Shown here: one piece after another, positions 20,735 through 30,310 of the stretch
Layout of the letters: each line of letters opens with the position of its first letter
Position numbering within the stretch: position 1 is the first letter of the stretch
Source: Paulinella micropora
Taxonomy: Eukaryota > Cercozoa > Imbricatea > Euglyphida > Paulinellidae
DNA: 64,000 nucleotides
Direction: 5' to 3'
Assembly (NCBI GenBank): GCA_019918135.1
Contig: WBZZ01005888.1
Span: forward strand, 1 to 64,000
Position numbers and translations under genes: made by a program
Notes under the pieces: generated by a model
Told to the model about the DNA's origin: nothing
Seen by the model: the letters and a program-made list of their open reading frames with translations, nothing else
Databases searched by the model: none

Positions 20735-20914
20735 AGTTCCAGATTTCCTTATGAGCTTGTACTGTTGTTCCTTGGAACCAGAATTCTTTTGAATGAAGCT
20801 CTTCTTTATTTTTGTTTCGTCTCATTCTCATTAAACCTTGCTTACTGTTTAAAAAAGGAAGAAAAAAGCTTCTTTATTTTTCTTTCGTCTCATTCTCATT
20901 AAACCTTGCTTACT

Positions 20915-20917
<3 letters not shown>
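20735..20917 (+). mobile_element. Family C, two 3' fragments
   Basis: 20735-20848 and 20868-20917 both end AAACCTTGCTTACTGT. The second ends in (AAT)n instead of an A tail. Confidence 0.75.
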
Positions 20918-20980
<63 letters not shown>

Positions 20981-21152
20981 GTGTATCTCCTGCCAATTGC
21001 TGAGCCAAAAGGCCATGTGCATCCAATCCTCCATTCCATAAGGAAAGTCTCCACACCAATCGGTGGAATAAAGGAAGTGACGGCAAAGAACATTACTCTA
21101 GGAGCTTTATACCAATCAGCCCATGGAAAGGACCGATGGCCTATGTACTCCC
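20981..21152 (-). mobile_element. SINE-B copy
   Basis: Full length, flanked by long (TAA)n on both sides. Confidence 0.82.
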
Positions 21153-21223
<71 letters not shown>

Positions 21224-21359
21224 GTGCTTCTCTGTCAATGGCTGATTCAAATCTGCACATGCGCCTCCATCGTCTCACCCGTGAGGGGAGTACGAAGAAT
21301 TGACGATAGGCTCTAATGACAACCCCGCAAGGGCAGTTCCAACACTTCCAGACGGGCCG
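21224..21359 (-). mobile_element. SINE-A copy, tRNA head missing
   Basis: Breaks at GACGGGCCG into (TAA)n, at nearly the same place as the 18653-18795 copy. Confidence 0.82.
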
Positions 21360-21384
21360 AATAATAATAATAATAATAATAATA

Positions 21385-21650
21385 GTGCTTCTCTGTCAAT
21401 GGCTGATGCATTTCTGCACATGCGCCTCCATCGTCTCACCCGTGAGGGGAGTACGAAGAATTGACGATAGGCTCTAATGACATCCCCGCAAGGACAGTTC
21501 CAACACTTCCAGACGGACCGGTATGTTCAATGAAAACACTGGTCCAGACGGATCGGTATGTTCAATGAAAATACTGGTGGCACCGACGGGAATCGAACTG
21601 GCGACAGGGCCCAAATGGTAGAACTTGACCACTGGGCTATCACGGTGTCT
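21385..21650 (-). mobile_element. SINE-A copy (double core)
   Basis: Full length. Confidence 0.88.
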
Positions 21651-21651
21651 A

Positions 21652-21694
<43 letters not shown>

Positions 21695-21960
21695 GTGCTT
21701 CTCTGTCAATGGCTGATGCATTTCTGCACATGCGCCTCCATCGTCTCACCCGTGAGGGGAGTACGAAGAATTGACGATAAGCTCTAATGACACCCCCGCA
21801 AGGGCAGTTCCAACACTTCCAGACGGGCCGGTATGTTCAATGAAAATACTGGTCCAGACGGATCGGTATGTACAATGAAAATACTGGTAGCACCGACGGG
21901 AATCGAACTGGCGACAGGGCCCAGATGGTAGAACTTGACCACTGGGCTATCACGGTGTCC
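21695..21960 (-). mobile_element. SINE-A copy (double core)
   Basis: Full length. Confidence 0.88.
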
Positions 21961-22035
<75 letters not shown>

Positions 22036-22275
22036 GTGCTTCTCTGTCAATGGCGAATGCATTTCTGCACATGTGCCTCCATCGTCTCACCCGCGAGGGG
22101 AGTACGAAGATTTGACGACAGGCTCTACTGACACCCCCGCAAGGCAGCTCCAAGCCTTCCAGACAGACCAATACTTTCAAAGAAAATATCCTTTGAAAAT
22201 ACTAGCACCGACGGGAATCGAACTGGCGACAGGTCCCAGATGGTAGACCTTAACCACTGGGCTATCGCGGTGTCC
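22036..22275 (-). mobile_element. SINE-A copy, divergent
   Basis: Shows more changes than any other copy, especially in the core, while the pol III boxes remain. Probably older or a separate subfamily. Confidence 0.8.
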
Positions 22276-22284
22276 ATAATAATG

Positions 22285-22332
<48 letters not shown>

Positions 22333-22503
22333 GTGTATCTCCTGCCAATTGCTGAGCCAAAAGGCCATGTGCATCCAGTCCTCCATTCCATAAGGAAAGT
22401 CTCCACACCAATCGGTGGAATAAAGGAAGTGACGGCAAAGAACATTACTCTAGGAGCTTTATACCAATCAGCCCATGGAAAGGACCGATGGCCTATGTAC
22501 TCC
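22333..22503 (-). mobile_element. SINE-B copy
   Basis: Full length. Confidence 0.82.
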
Positions 22504-22504
22504 C

Positions 22505-22542
<38 letters not shown>

Positions 22543-22549
22543 GTAATTA

Positions 22550-22581
<32 letters not shown>

Positions 22582-22606
22582 GAGAAATAATAATAATAAT
22601 AATAAT

Positions 22607-22858
22607 AGTGCTTCTCTGTCAATGGCTGATGCAAATCTGCACATGCGCCTCCATCGTCTGCACATGCGCCCTGTCGCCAGTTCGATTCCCGTCGGTGCCA
22701 CCAGTATTTTCATTGAACATACCGGCCCGTCTGGAAGTGTTGGAACTGCCCGTGCGGGGGTGTCATTAGAGCATATCGTCAATTCTTCGTACTCCCCCCA
22801 CGGGTGAGACGATGGAGGCGCATGTGCAGATTTGCATCAGCCATTGACAGAGAAGCAC

Positions 22859-22859
<1 letters not shown>
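22607..22859. mobile_element. Fused head-to-head SINE-A fragments
   Basis: About 58 bp of the 3' end on minus (22607-22664) joins a 5'-truncated plus copy (22668-22859) at a shared CACATGCGCC. The ends form a 58 bp inverted repeat. Confidence 0.75.
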
Positions 22860-22895
<36 letters not shown>

Positions 22896-22907
22896 GTTAT
22901 TATTATA

Positions 22908-25080
22908 CAGTAAGCAAGGTTTAATGAGAAAGAGACGAGAGAAAAGTAAAGAAGAGCCTTTTTTTATTATTATTTTTAACAGTAAGCAAGGTTTAATGAG
23001 AATGAGACGAAAGAAAAATAAAGAAGAGCTTAATTCAAAAGAGTTCTGTTTGCAAGGAACAACAGTACAAGCTCATAAGCAAATCTGGAACTTTTTTATT
23101 TTTTATTTTTTACAGTAAGCAAGGTTTAAAATGAGAAAGAGACGAAAAAAATAATAAAGAAGAGTTTAATTTTTTTTAAATTTTTGTTATTTTTTTTTAC
23201 AGTAAGCAAGGTTTAATGAGAATGAGACGAGAGAAAAATAAAGAAGAGCTTAATTCAAAAGAATTCTGGTTCCAAGGAACACCAATACAAAAGCTCATAA
23301 GGAAATCTAGAACTAAGGCTCAACAGAAAGCTCCTGGAAAGAGTAATATGGAGGGGAAAAGAAAGAGAGAAAAAGATAGAAAGAAAGAAAGGAACAAAGA
23401 GAAGAAGAAAAAAAACCAGGAAAAGAAAAGAGAACGGAGAAACAAAGAACAGAAAGAAAAATAAAAAACAAAACAAAAGATAGAAAAGGAATTTAAAAAA
23501 AAAAGGGTAACAAAAAAACAAACAAACAAAGCGAAACAAAGGAAACAAAAACAAAACAAAAAGACAACAATAGAGGCAGCGACAAACACTAAAAGGAAAC
23601 AAAAACAAACAAACACAAGGCCAGACAGGGTCAAGGGAGACGATACTGAACTAGAGGGCAAGAGCGGAAAGCGCCAGCAGTGGTAAGACAAAACTAACAA
23701 TGGGCGCAAGTGAGATCAATTGATAGCCAGTGAGACAGCCCTTAAGGAAACTGCAGCACCTAACGCAATTCACTCGTTTTTTTTTTAATTTTTTTTTTTT
23801 ACAGTAAGCAAGGTTTAATGAGAAAGAGACGAGAGAAAAATAAAGAAGAGCTTAATTTTTTTTTTTTTTTTTTTTTTTACAGTAAGCAAGGTTTCATGAG
23901 AAAGAGACGAGAGAAAAATAAAGAAGAGCTTAATTCAAAAGAATTCTGGACAACAGTACAAGCTCATAAGGAAATCTGGAACTAAGGTTCAACAGAAAGC
24001 TCCTGGAAAGAGTAATATGGAGGGGAAAAGAAAGGGAGAAAAAGATAGAAAGAAAGGAAGGAACAAAGAGATGAAGAAAAAAAAACCAGGAAAAGAAAAG
24101 AGTTTTTTTATTACAGTAAGCAAGGTTTAATGAGAAAGAGACGATAGAAAAAAAGAAGAGCTTAATTTTTTTTTACAGTAAGCAAGTTTAATGAGAAAGA
24201 GACGATAGAAAAAAAAAGAAGAGCTTAATTTTTTTTTCAGTAAGCAAGGTTTAATGAGAAAGAGACGAGAGAAAAATAAAGAAGAGCTTAATTTTTTTTT
24301 TTTGGCAGTAAGCAAGGTTTAATGAGAAAGAGACGAAAGAAAAATAAAGAAGAGCTTAATTCAAACGAATTCTGGTTCCAAGGAACGACAGTACAAGCTC
24401 ATAAGGAAATCTGGAACTAAGGTTTTTTTTTATTTTTTTTATATTTTTTTTATTTTTTATTTATTTTTTTTTAAAGTAAGCAAGGTTTAATGAGAAAGAG
24501 ACGAGAGAAAAATAAAGAAGAGCTTAATTCAAAAGAATTCTTTCCTTTTTTTTATTTTATTTTTATTTTATTTGATTTTTTATTCTTATTTTTTTTACAG
24601 TAAGCAAAAGGTTTAATGATAAAGAGATGAGAGAAAAATAAAGAGTTTTTTTAATGTTTTTATTTTTTTTATTACAGTAAGCAAGGTTTAATGAGAAAGA
24701 GATGAGAAAGAGACGAGAGAAAAATAAAGAAGAGCTTAATTCAAAAGAATTCTTTCCTTTTTTTTATTTTATTTTTATTTTATTTGATTTTTTATTCTTA
24801 TTTTTTTTTACAGTAAGCAAAAGGTTTAATGATAAAGAGATGAGAGAAAAATAAAGAGTTTTTTTAATGTTTTTATTTTTTTTTTATTACAGTAAGCAAG
24901 GTTTAATGAGAAAGAGAAAATAGAAAAATACAGAAGAGCTTAAATCAAAAGAAATCTGGTTCCAAGGAACGACAGTGCAAGCTCATAAGGAAAACTGGAA
25001 CTTTTTTATTTTTTTTTTATTTTTTATTACAGTAAGCAAGGTTAATCAGAAAGAGACGAGAAAAATAAAGAAGAGCTTAA
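22908..25080 (-). mobile_element. Serial array of truncated family C copies
   Basis: Sixteen 3' ends (CAGTAAGCAAGGTTTAATGAG on plus) at about 22908, 22980, 23112, 23200, 23802, 23880, 24114, 24176, 24238, 24306, 24475, 24598, 24675, 24811, 24890 and 25030. All lie in the same orientation, each separated by a poly-T run. Copy lengths run from about 50 to 590 bp. A roughly 213 bp block (24521-24733) is duplicated next to itself. Confidence 0.85.
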
Positions 25081-25116
<36 letters not shown>

Positions 25117-25117
<1 letters not shown>

Positions 25118-25386
25118 GGACACCGTGATAGCCCAGTGGTCAAGTTCTACCATCTGAGCCCTGTCGCCAGTTCGATTCCCGTCGGTGCCACCAGTATTTT
25201 CATTGAACATACCGGTCTATTTCTGGACCAGTATTTTCATTGAACATACCGGCCCGTCTGGAAGTGTTGGAACTGCCCTTGCGGGGGTGTCATTAGAGCT
25301 TATCGTCAATTCTTCGTACTCCCCTCACGGGTGAGACGATGGAGGCGCATGTGCAGAAATGCATCAGCCATTGACAGAGAAGCACT
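25117..25386 (+). mobile_element. SINE-A copy (double core, CTATTTCTGG type)
   Basis: Full length. The last SINE before the virus-like insertion. Confidence 0.88.
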
Positions 25387-25411
25387 ATTATTATTATTAT
25401 TATTATTATTA

Positions 25412-25436
25412 CAGTAAGCAAGGTTTAATGAGAATT
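25412..25436 (-). mobile_element. Family C 3' fragment cut by palindrome
   Basis: CAGTAAGCAAGGTTTAATGAG, then AT-rich sequence leading to the palindrome. Marks the left edge of the inserted element. Confidence 0.7.
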
Positions 25437-25445
25437 TATATATAT

Positions 25446-25849
25446 ATCATTTATGTTGGATAGACAGGTCTATTTAACTATTAAATACAAGCACTAAAAA
25501 AGTAAAAAACCAACATTAGATATATAGAAAACATACATAGAAACTCAAAAACAAAGGTTTGATTTTAGAAAAATAAGATAGACTAAGCACACTAAGAGAG
25601 ATTTCAACGAAATTACAACAAAAAACACATTTTATTTCATAAAATGATATATATACTACGTATATAATGTTTTTTGTTGTAATTTCGTTGAAATCTCTCT
25701 TAGTGTGCTTAGTCTATCTTATTTTTCTAAAATCAAACCTTTGTTTTTGAGTTTCTATGTATGTTTTCTATATATCTAATGTTGGTTTTTTACTTTTTTA
25801 GTGCTTGTATTTAATAGTTAAATAGACCTGTCTATCCAACATAAATGAT
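25446..25849. repeat. Near-perfect 404 bp palindrome
   Basis: Arms of about 181 bp (25446-25627 and 25669-25849) surround a roughly 41 bp AT-rich loop. The arms pair almost completely. The outer end is ATCATTTATGTTGGATAGAC. No other copy is seen in the window. Confidence 0.92.
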
Positions 25850-25989
25850 CACACCACAAAAAAGCGAAAAGTTGTCCTCGCCGAAATTTGGGAGGTGGGC
25901 TTTTTGACCAGCGCTCCTAGGTGTCTGGTGGTGGCACCAGCTCAGCCATAACGATATTGTTTTTTTTGATTTATATATTAAAGACTTAC

Positions 25990-26005
25990 AAACGATATAT
26001 AAAAG
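25990..26005 (+). promoter_or_regulatory. TATA-like element before zinc protein
   Basis: ACGATATATAAAAGG just upstream of the ATG at 26012. AT-rich TATAT stretches also precede the genes at 27240, 27477 and 28803. A promoter role is inferred. Confidence 0.35.
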
Positions 26006-26011
26006 GTGGGG

Positions 26012-26443
26012 ATGGTAACAGAGGAAGTCAAACACGAGAAGTGCGGTAAGTGTAGATGTTGGAGACTGCCTACACAATTCTTGAATGACAAGGGGCGGAG
26101 GTTGAAAACTTGTGAAAATTGTAGAATAAAAGGTAGAGCGGAGAGGGCTAGACTTAAATGCGAACATAATATACGAAAAACCTTATGCACGGAATGTGGT
26201 GGTGGTGCGATGTGCGAGCATAAGAGGCGGAGAAGCAGATGTAATGACTGCGGGGGTGGTGAGATGTGCGAGCATAAAAGACAAAGATATACTTGCAAGG
26301 ACTGCGGTGGTGGCGGAGTGTGCGAACACGAGAGACAAAGACACCTTTGCAGGGACTGCGGTGGAAGCCAGATATGTGAGCATAGGAGGCAAAGAGGTGT
26401 TTGCACAGAGTGCAACGGAGTAAGACGAATTACAGCAGAATAA
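26012..26443 (+). CDS. CEH-repeat zinc protein
   Basis: 143 residues from the first good ATG. The N-terminal Cys-rich unit (KCGKCRCWRLPTQF ... KTCENC) is followed by five tandem units of 18-19 residues: CEH-x4-R-x2-C-x2-CGG-x3. Each unit holds three Cys and one His, so each could bind one zinc ion. I recall this repeat style from proteins of large DNA viruses of algae; the function is unknown. It is the first gene of the virus-like element. The 57 bp DNA period shows growth by duplication. Confidence 0.8.
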   Translation: MVTEEVKHEKCGKCRCWRLPTQFLNDKGRRLKTCENCRIKGRAERARLKCEHNIRKTLCTECGGGAMCEHKRRRSRCNDCGGGEMCEHKRQRYTCKDCGGGGVCEHERQRHLCRDCGGSQICEHRRQRGVCTECNGVRRITAE

Positions 26444-27239
26444 ACCTTGCTAGGTGTCCTCTTTTTTTCCGATAAGTCCTTGTTTTTGTTCATTTTTTTT
26501 TAGATGGTTTATTTTATTGTTTCATTTTTTTCACCAAAAATGTGAAAAAGTTTTGAAAATGTAAAAAAAAATCAATTTTTTTCATGTTTTGGAGGCCAAG
26601 TTTTCAATCGGTTTATTACCCGCGATGAATAGGAGAGCGTATTTTGCTGTTTTGTGAAATCAAGGGTGCTTATGGAAACAAGGATCCGCCAACTCACAAG
26701 GACTTAAACAATAGGTGTAGGAGTATTATTTCGTTAAAATGTCTTCATTTAAACTATCGGGGGATGTAGTCCCTTGTTCTCAGTTTCAACATTACCCCCC
26801 TCGGCCAAATGGTATTATGGACAATAAAGGGGGGGGGGGTCGGCCAATTTTTTTGGTTTTCGGGGACTTTTTTAAGGACGGGGGGTTAAACTCAGTCAAA
26901 TGGGGTTAAATCCTCTTTTACATACCCTCTTTTTATAATAATAATGTTAATAAAAATAATAAGGAAGTAAGGATGGGGCGTGTGGTAATATGGGCGGAGT
27001 TGGAATTACGATAAAATACCGCTTCTAGGGTGTCCTTGTGGTTTTCGGGGACTTAAAAATAAAAAAAAGGACTTTAAGGACGGGGGGAAAAAGAAGCAGT
27101 TGAAGGTGATTTGTGCTCTGAGAGACACCGCGGGGCAAACCATACGGGAAGTGTCGGCAAAGTGGAATTGGAGACTGGTGGATTTTCTATTTAAACATAT
27201 TATTATGTATAATATATATAAGATATATTGTAATATAAG
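26444..27239 (+). other. Non-coding gap with repeated G-rich motif
   Basis: No supported gene. Two matching segments (about 26855-26890 and 27038-27090) share TTTTCGGGGACTT then AAGGACGGGGGG. TGCTAGGTGTCC follows the zinc gene at 26449 and TTCTAGGGTGTCC lies at 27026. A G run lies at 26829-26838. The motifs may be gene-boundary signals. Confidence 0.5.
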
Positions 27240-27431
27240 ATGGCACCGCCACTTAAGTATTTGACAGATGAGGAGCGACTGGAGGCTCGCAGAAAATCAA
27301 GACTGGAATATGCGAAAAGGAAGCCCGAGATGGCTAGAAAGGCGAGCAAGAAGTATTACGAAGCGAACAAAGAGACGATTAGTGCTAAAAGGAAAGATAA
27401 GAGAAAGCGAGCACAAGGAATTTCATTCTAA
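27240..27431 (+). CDS. Short basic DNA-binding-like protein
   Basis: 63 residues, about one third Lys or Arg, predicted helical throughout: YLTDEERLEARRKSRLEYAK, then KKYYEANKETISAKRKDKRK. It resembles small basic proteins with an EER-x-AARR pattern that I know from algal-virus genomes and could bind nucleic acid. It lies 45 bp before the start of the next gene. Confidence 0.65.
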   Translation: MAPPLKYLTDEERLEARRKSRLEYAKRKPEMARKASKKYYEANKETISAKRKDKRKRAQGISF

Positions 27432-27476
27432 AGAAATAACCTTATGTATAATATATATAATACACCACATAAGACA

Positions 27477-28646
27477 ATGGCAAAAACTCAAGGCGAAGAG
27501 CGGATAAACGAAATACTAGCGGGCATACAGCCAGACAAAAAGCAATGGATGCCCACTGATGTTGAAGCAAGTGAAAACCTAGAGTATTTAAACGATCCAG
27601 AGCGATGCTTATGTAATAAGCGGATAACTAAGGCGTACCCGTATGCGTGTGGCGATTATGTTGTATTTGTTGGTGTTTCGTGTTCGTATAACCATTTCTA
27701 TAGACCTAGGAAAAACATCGGCCTTTTAGAAATAGATTACATGACAGAGAGGCAATGCGCAATATGCGAAAAGAAGATAAAGGCAGGCGTCCACTCATTA
27801 GAAGATAAGCATTATATGTGCTTTTACAAGACAAAGTTGCTATGGTTGGAAACTGAAATCAAAAAACTAGAGAACGAACAAGGGGTTTGTAAAATGCGGT
27901 TAAATGCACTATATCAAACACGAGAGCAACTTTATAGATTAGTGTATGGCAACCCCGAAAAGGTTAAAGATGAAAAACCGCAAGGAGACTTGATTATAAT
28001 GAACGGCAAAGAAAGCAGAGCGGGAACAAAGTCTAATGCACAACACGTAAAAACAATAAACGAAGTGGATGATGTTCTTGACGAAATGAAAGCAGAGATT
28101 ACGGAGTATAAAATGGCGCAGATCGTGGAAATGTTGGACGTGTGGCAGTCATTCGTAAGATATTATGGCGATCACATGGACGAAGTACGCAAGGAGGAGC
28201 AACTTATCAAAATGAGAGAGATACAAGAAAGGCAGGCGAGGGCGAAGAAGGTATCTGAAATGGTGCGCGACTATCACAAGAAGAAAAGAATTGAAAACCT
28301 ATACAAAAAATGCGTAAAAGAGCGAAAAGATGCGCGATCTAAAGTAATGATAGCCCGCTATGTTGGCAGAGATCGTTTCAACAGACTTAAATTTTATATA
28401 GACGAAGCAAAAAGCACCACACCCGCCAAAGAGTTGAGCGAAGAATGCAAATGCGAGAAATTCAATCCGATGTGGTGGGACAAATCCAACAAGAGATACG
28501 TATTAGTAATGTATGAACCCAAATATATTACTTTTGAACCACGACGGGACACAACATATATAATAGTTGCTTCCGTTGTAAATAAACTATACAGCGATAC
28601 TTACAAAACATTTATAAATTTAAAAACAACCCCAATTGAAATCTAA
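27477..28646 (+). CDS. Unknown 389-residue protein with Cys pairs
   Basis: I chose the ATG at 27477 (MAKTQGEERINEI); an in-frame upstream ATG at 27444 is possible. The N-terminal third holds CLCNKRI, CGDYVVFVGVSC and CAICEKK ... HSLEDKHYMC, which could form zinc sites. The middle (about residues 135-300) is a long helical, charged region (EIKKLENEQGVCKMRLNAL; QERQARAKKVSEMVRDYHKK), likely a coiled coil. The C-terminus is a mixed globular region with CKCEKFNPMWW. I do not recognise the family. It sits directly before the polymerase in the same element. Confidence 0.7.
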   Translation: MAKTQGEERINEILAGIQPDKKQWMPTDVEASENLEYLNDPERCLCNKRITKAYPYACGDYVVFVGVSCSYNHFYRPRKNIGLLEIDYMTERQCAICEKKIKAGVHSLEDKHYMCFYKTKLLWLETEIKKLENEQGVCKMRLNALYQTREQLYRLVYGNPEKVKDEKPQGDLIIMNGKESRAGTKSNAQHVKTINEVDDVLDEMKAEITEYKMAQIVEMLDVWQSFVRYYGDHMDEVRKEEQLIKMREIQERQARAKKVSEMVRDYHKKKRIENLYKKCVKERKDARSKVMIARYVGRDRFNRLKFYIDEAKSTTPAKELSEECKCEKFNPMWWDKSNKRYVLVMYEPKYITFEPRRDTTYIIVASVVNKLYSDTYKTFINLKTTPIEI

Positions 28647-28802
28647 CGGCAGACAGACACAACTATTTTTTTTAAGCCTAAAATCCCCTCCAGTGTAGCG
28701 GTCTCATATATAATTTTCATTTAAGGATAGTATATGTTGTCTTATATATACTATCTATAATAACCAGATTAACCACAAAAAAAATTTATAACTTTATTAT
28801 AG
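28647..28802 (+). promoter_or_regulatory. AT-rich spacer before TV-Pol
   Basis: 156 bp, mostly A and T, with TATATATACTATC repeats. Likely holds the polymerase promoter. Confidence 0.35.
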
Positions 28803-29690
28803 ATGGATGTTGAGGAGGCGACCCACACTCAGTTTATTAACAAAGAGGAGTTGTTTGATGCGAACAAACTATCCTATATTATTAACAATTTTGACGACTT
28901 AAAAGGCCAACTGCGAGAGAAATGTTTCAAAGACGGAAGCCCTATAACACTGCTAAAAAAATATATTCAAAAAGTATTCAACAATAAAGTCTCTGTAGTG
29001 TATCGGCAAAACGGGGGCAAAGGTAGATTTAATGCTGTAGGCTCATTATCTCTCCAAAACATACCGCGCGAGATAAGGCACACTATCGCCCGCGATTACT
29101 ATGTAGATATTGATATGGTAAATGCGCACCCAGTCATACTACTACATTTATGTGCGATATTGAACTTTGAAGCGAAATATCTGCGGTCGTATGTGAAAAA
29201 TAGAGAGAAAGTAATAGCCGATCTCACGAGCAAAAATGAGACGATTGACAGAGACAAGGCAAAACAGATTATCCTATCAGTCCTAAATGGAGGCGAAAAG
29301 GATTACAATGCAGTCGCGAAAAAGACGAGGTTTTTAACCGCCTTTAAACAAGAAATGAAAGCCCTACATGGAAAGTTTGCGGGGGCAGACATTAAAGAAT
29401 TTGAAAAAGTTAAGCAGAGGCGGATTAACAGAGGCGAAGACTTCAACCACGAGGCCAGTTATATGAATACATTGTTATGCGACTTTGAAAACAAAATTCT
29501 ACAAGTTATGCTAGACTATTTTGGAAATCCTATTATGTGTGTTTTATGCTTTGACGGCCTGATGCTAGAAAAGAAGGACTACGATCTGGAAAGTTGTTCA
29601 AAGGTCATTAAGGAGAAATTAGGGATAGACATTGCTCTTAAATTAAAAGAAATGAATGAAGGTCTAACCCTTCCAGCACACGGGAGCTAA
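28803..29690 (+). CDS. TV-Pol-type family A DNA polymerase
   Basis: 295 residues. The polymerase motifs appear in order: NIPREIRHTIARDYY then VDIDMVNAHPVILLHL (motif A, residues about 101-116), KAKQIILSVLNGGEKDYN (motif B, Lys and NGG), HEASYMNTLLCDFENK, and CVLCFDGLMLEKKD (motif C, replacing the usual HDE). This matches the TV-Pol family, a branch of superfamily A polymerases of viruses and transposons that would copy the element's DNA. In relatives a superfamily 3 helicase often follows; here the frame ends at the satellite, and the last few residues (LPAHGS) may not be original. Confidence 0.8.
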   Translation: MDVEEATHTQFINKEELFDANKLSYIINNFDDLKGQLREKCFKDGSPITLLKKYIQKVFNNKVSVVYRQNGGKGRFNAVGSLSLQNIPREIRHTIARDYYVDIDMVNAHPVILLHLCAILNFEAKYLRSYVKNREKVIADLTSKNETIDRDKAKQIILSVLNGGEKDYNAVAKKTRFLTAFKQEMKALHGKFAGADIKEFEKVKQRRINRGEDFNHEASYMNTLLCDFENKILQVMLDYFGNPIMCVLCFDGLMLEKKDYDLESCSKVIKEKLGIDIALKLKEMNEGLTLPAHGS

Positions 29691-29693
29691 AAT

Positions 29694-30310
29694 TCTGGGC
29701 GAACTGCGGGCTGTACTGGAAACAGGGTGTACGCGACCTCGACCTAAGCGCCGACCTCGACCTACGGCAGGAGATTTCGTGGTGGGTGTAACGTGTGGTG
29801 GGAAGTGTGGGGGAGAAGTAGGGGTCAAAGTTAGGGGCGGGAAGGAGCAAGTCTGGGCGAGCTGTACTGGAAACAGGGTGTACGCGACCTGTACCTAAGC
29901 GCCTACCTCGACCTAAGTCAGGAGATGTCGTGGTGAATGTTACGTGTGGTGGGAAGTGTGGGGGAGAAGTCGTGGTGAAAGTGAGGGGCGGGAGCAAGTC
30001 TGGGCGAGCTGTACTGGAAACAGGGTGCAGGCGACCTGTATCTAAGCCTACCTCGATCTAAGTCAGGAGATGTCGTGGTGAATGTTACGTGTGGTAGGAA
30101 GTGTGGGGGAGAAGTCGTGGTGAAAGTTAGGGGCAGGAGGGAGCAAGTCTGGGCGAGCTGTACTGGAAACAGGGTGCAGCCGACCTTGACCTAAGCGCCT
30201 ACCTCGACCTAAGTCAGGAGATGTCGTGGTGAATGTTACGTGTGGTGGGAAGTGTGGGGGAGAAGTCGTGGTGCAAGTTAGGGGCGGGAAGGAGCAAGTC
30301 TGGGCGAGCT
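29694..30310 (+). repeat. 150 bp satellite, four units
   Basis: Units start at about 29694, 29853, 30000, 30149 and 30300 (stub), each opening CTGGGCGAGCTGTACTGGAA. High similarity between units. Not coding. Confidence 0.88.

Larger units (their letters stand above)
25446..29680 (+). mobile_element. TV-Pol-bearing virus-like element
   Basis: An AT-rich block with four plus-strand frames, tight spacing and short AT-rich intergenic parts, quite unlike the GC-rich host genes. It opens with a 404 bp palindrome and ends where a 150 bp satellite begins. TV-Pol polymerases are known from virophages, Polinton-like viruses and related transposons. I see no capsid, ATPase, protease, integrase or helicase, so this is a partial or minimal relative. 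Its frames look open and the insertion looks young, but the right side is incomplete. Confidence 0.65.

Noticed and set aside
26012-26443. EsV-1-7 domain protein of brown algae and their viruses
   Set aside because: The Cys/His spacing differs: units here are CEH-x7-C-x2-C, not the EsV-1-7 C-x4-C-x16-C-x2-H form as I recall it.
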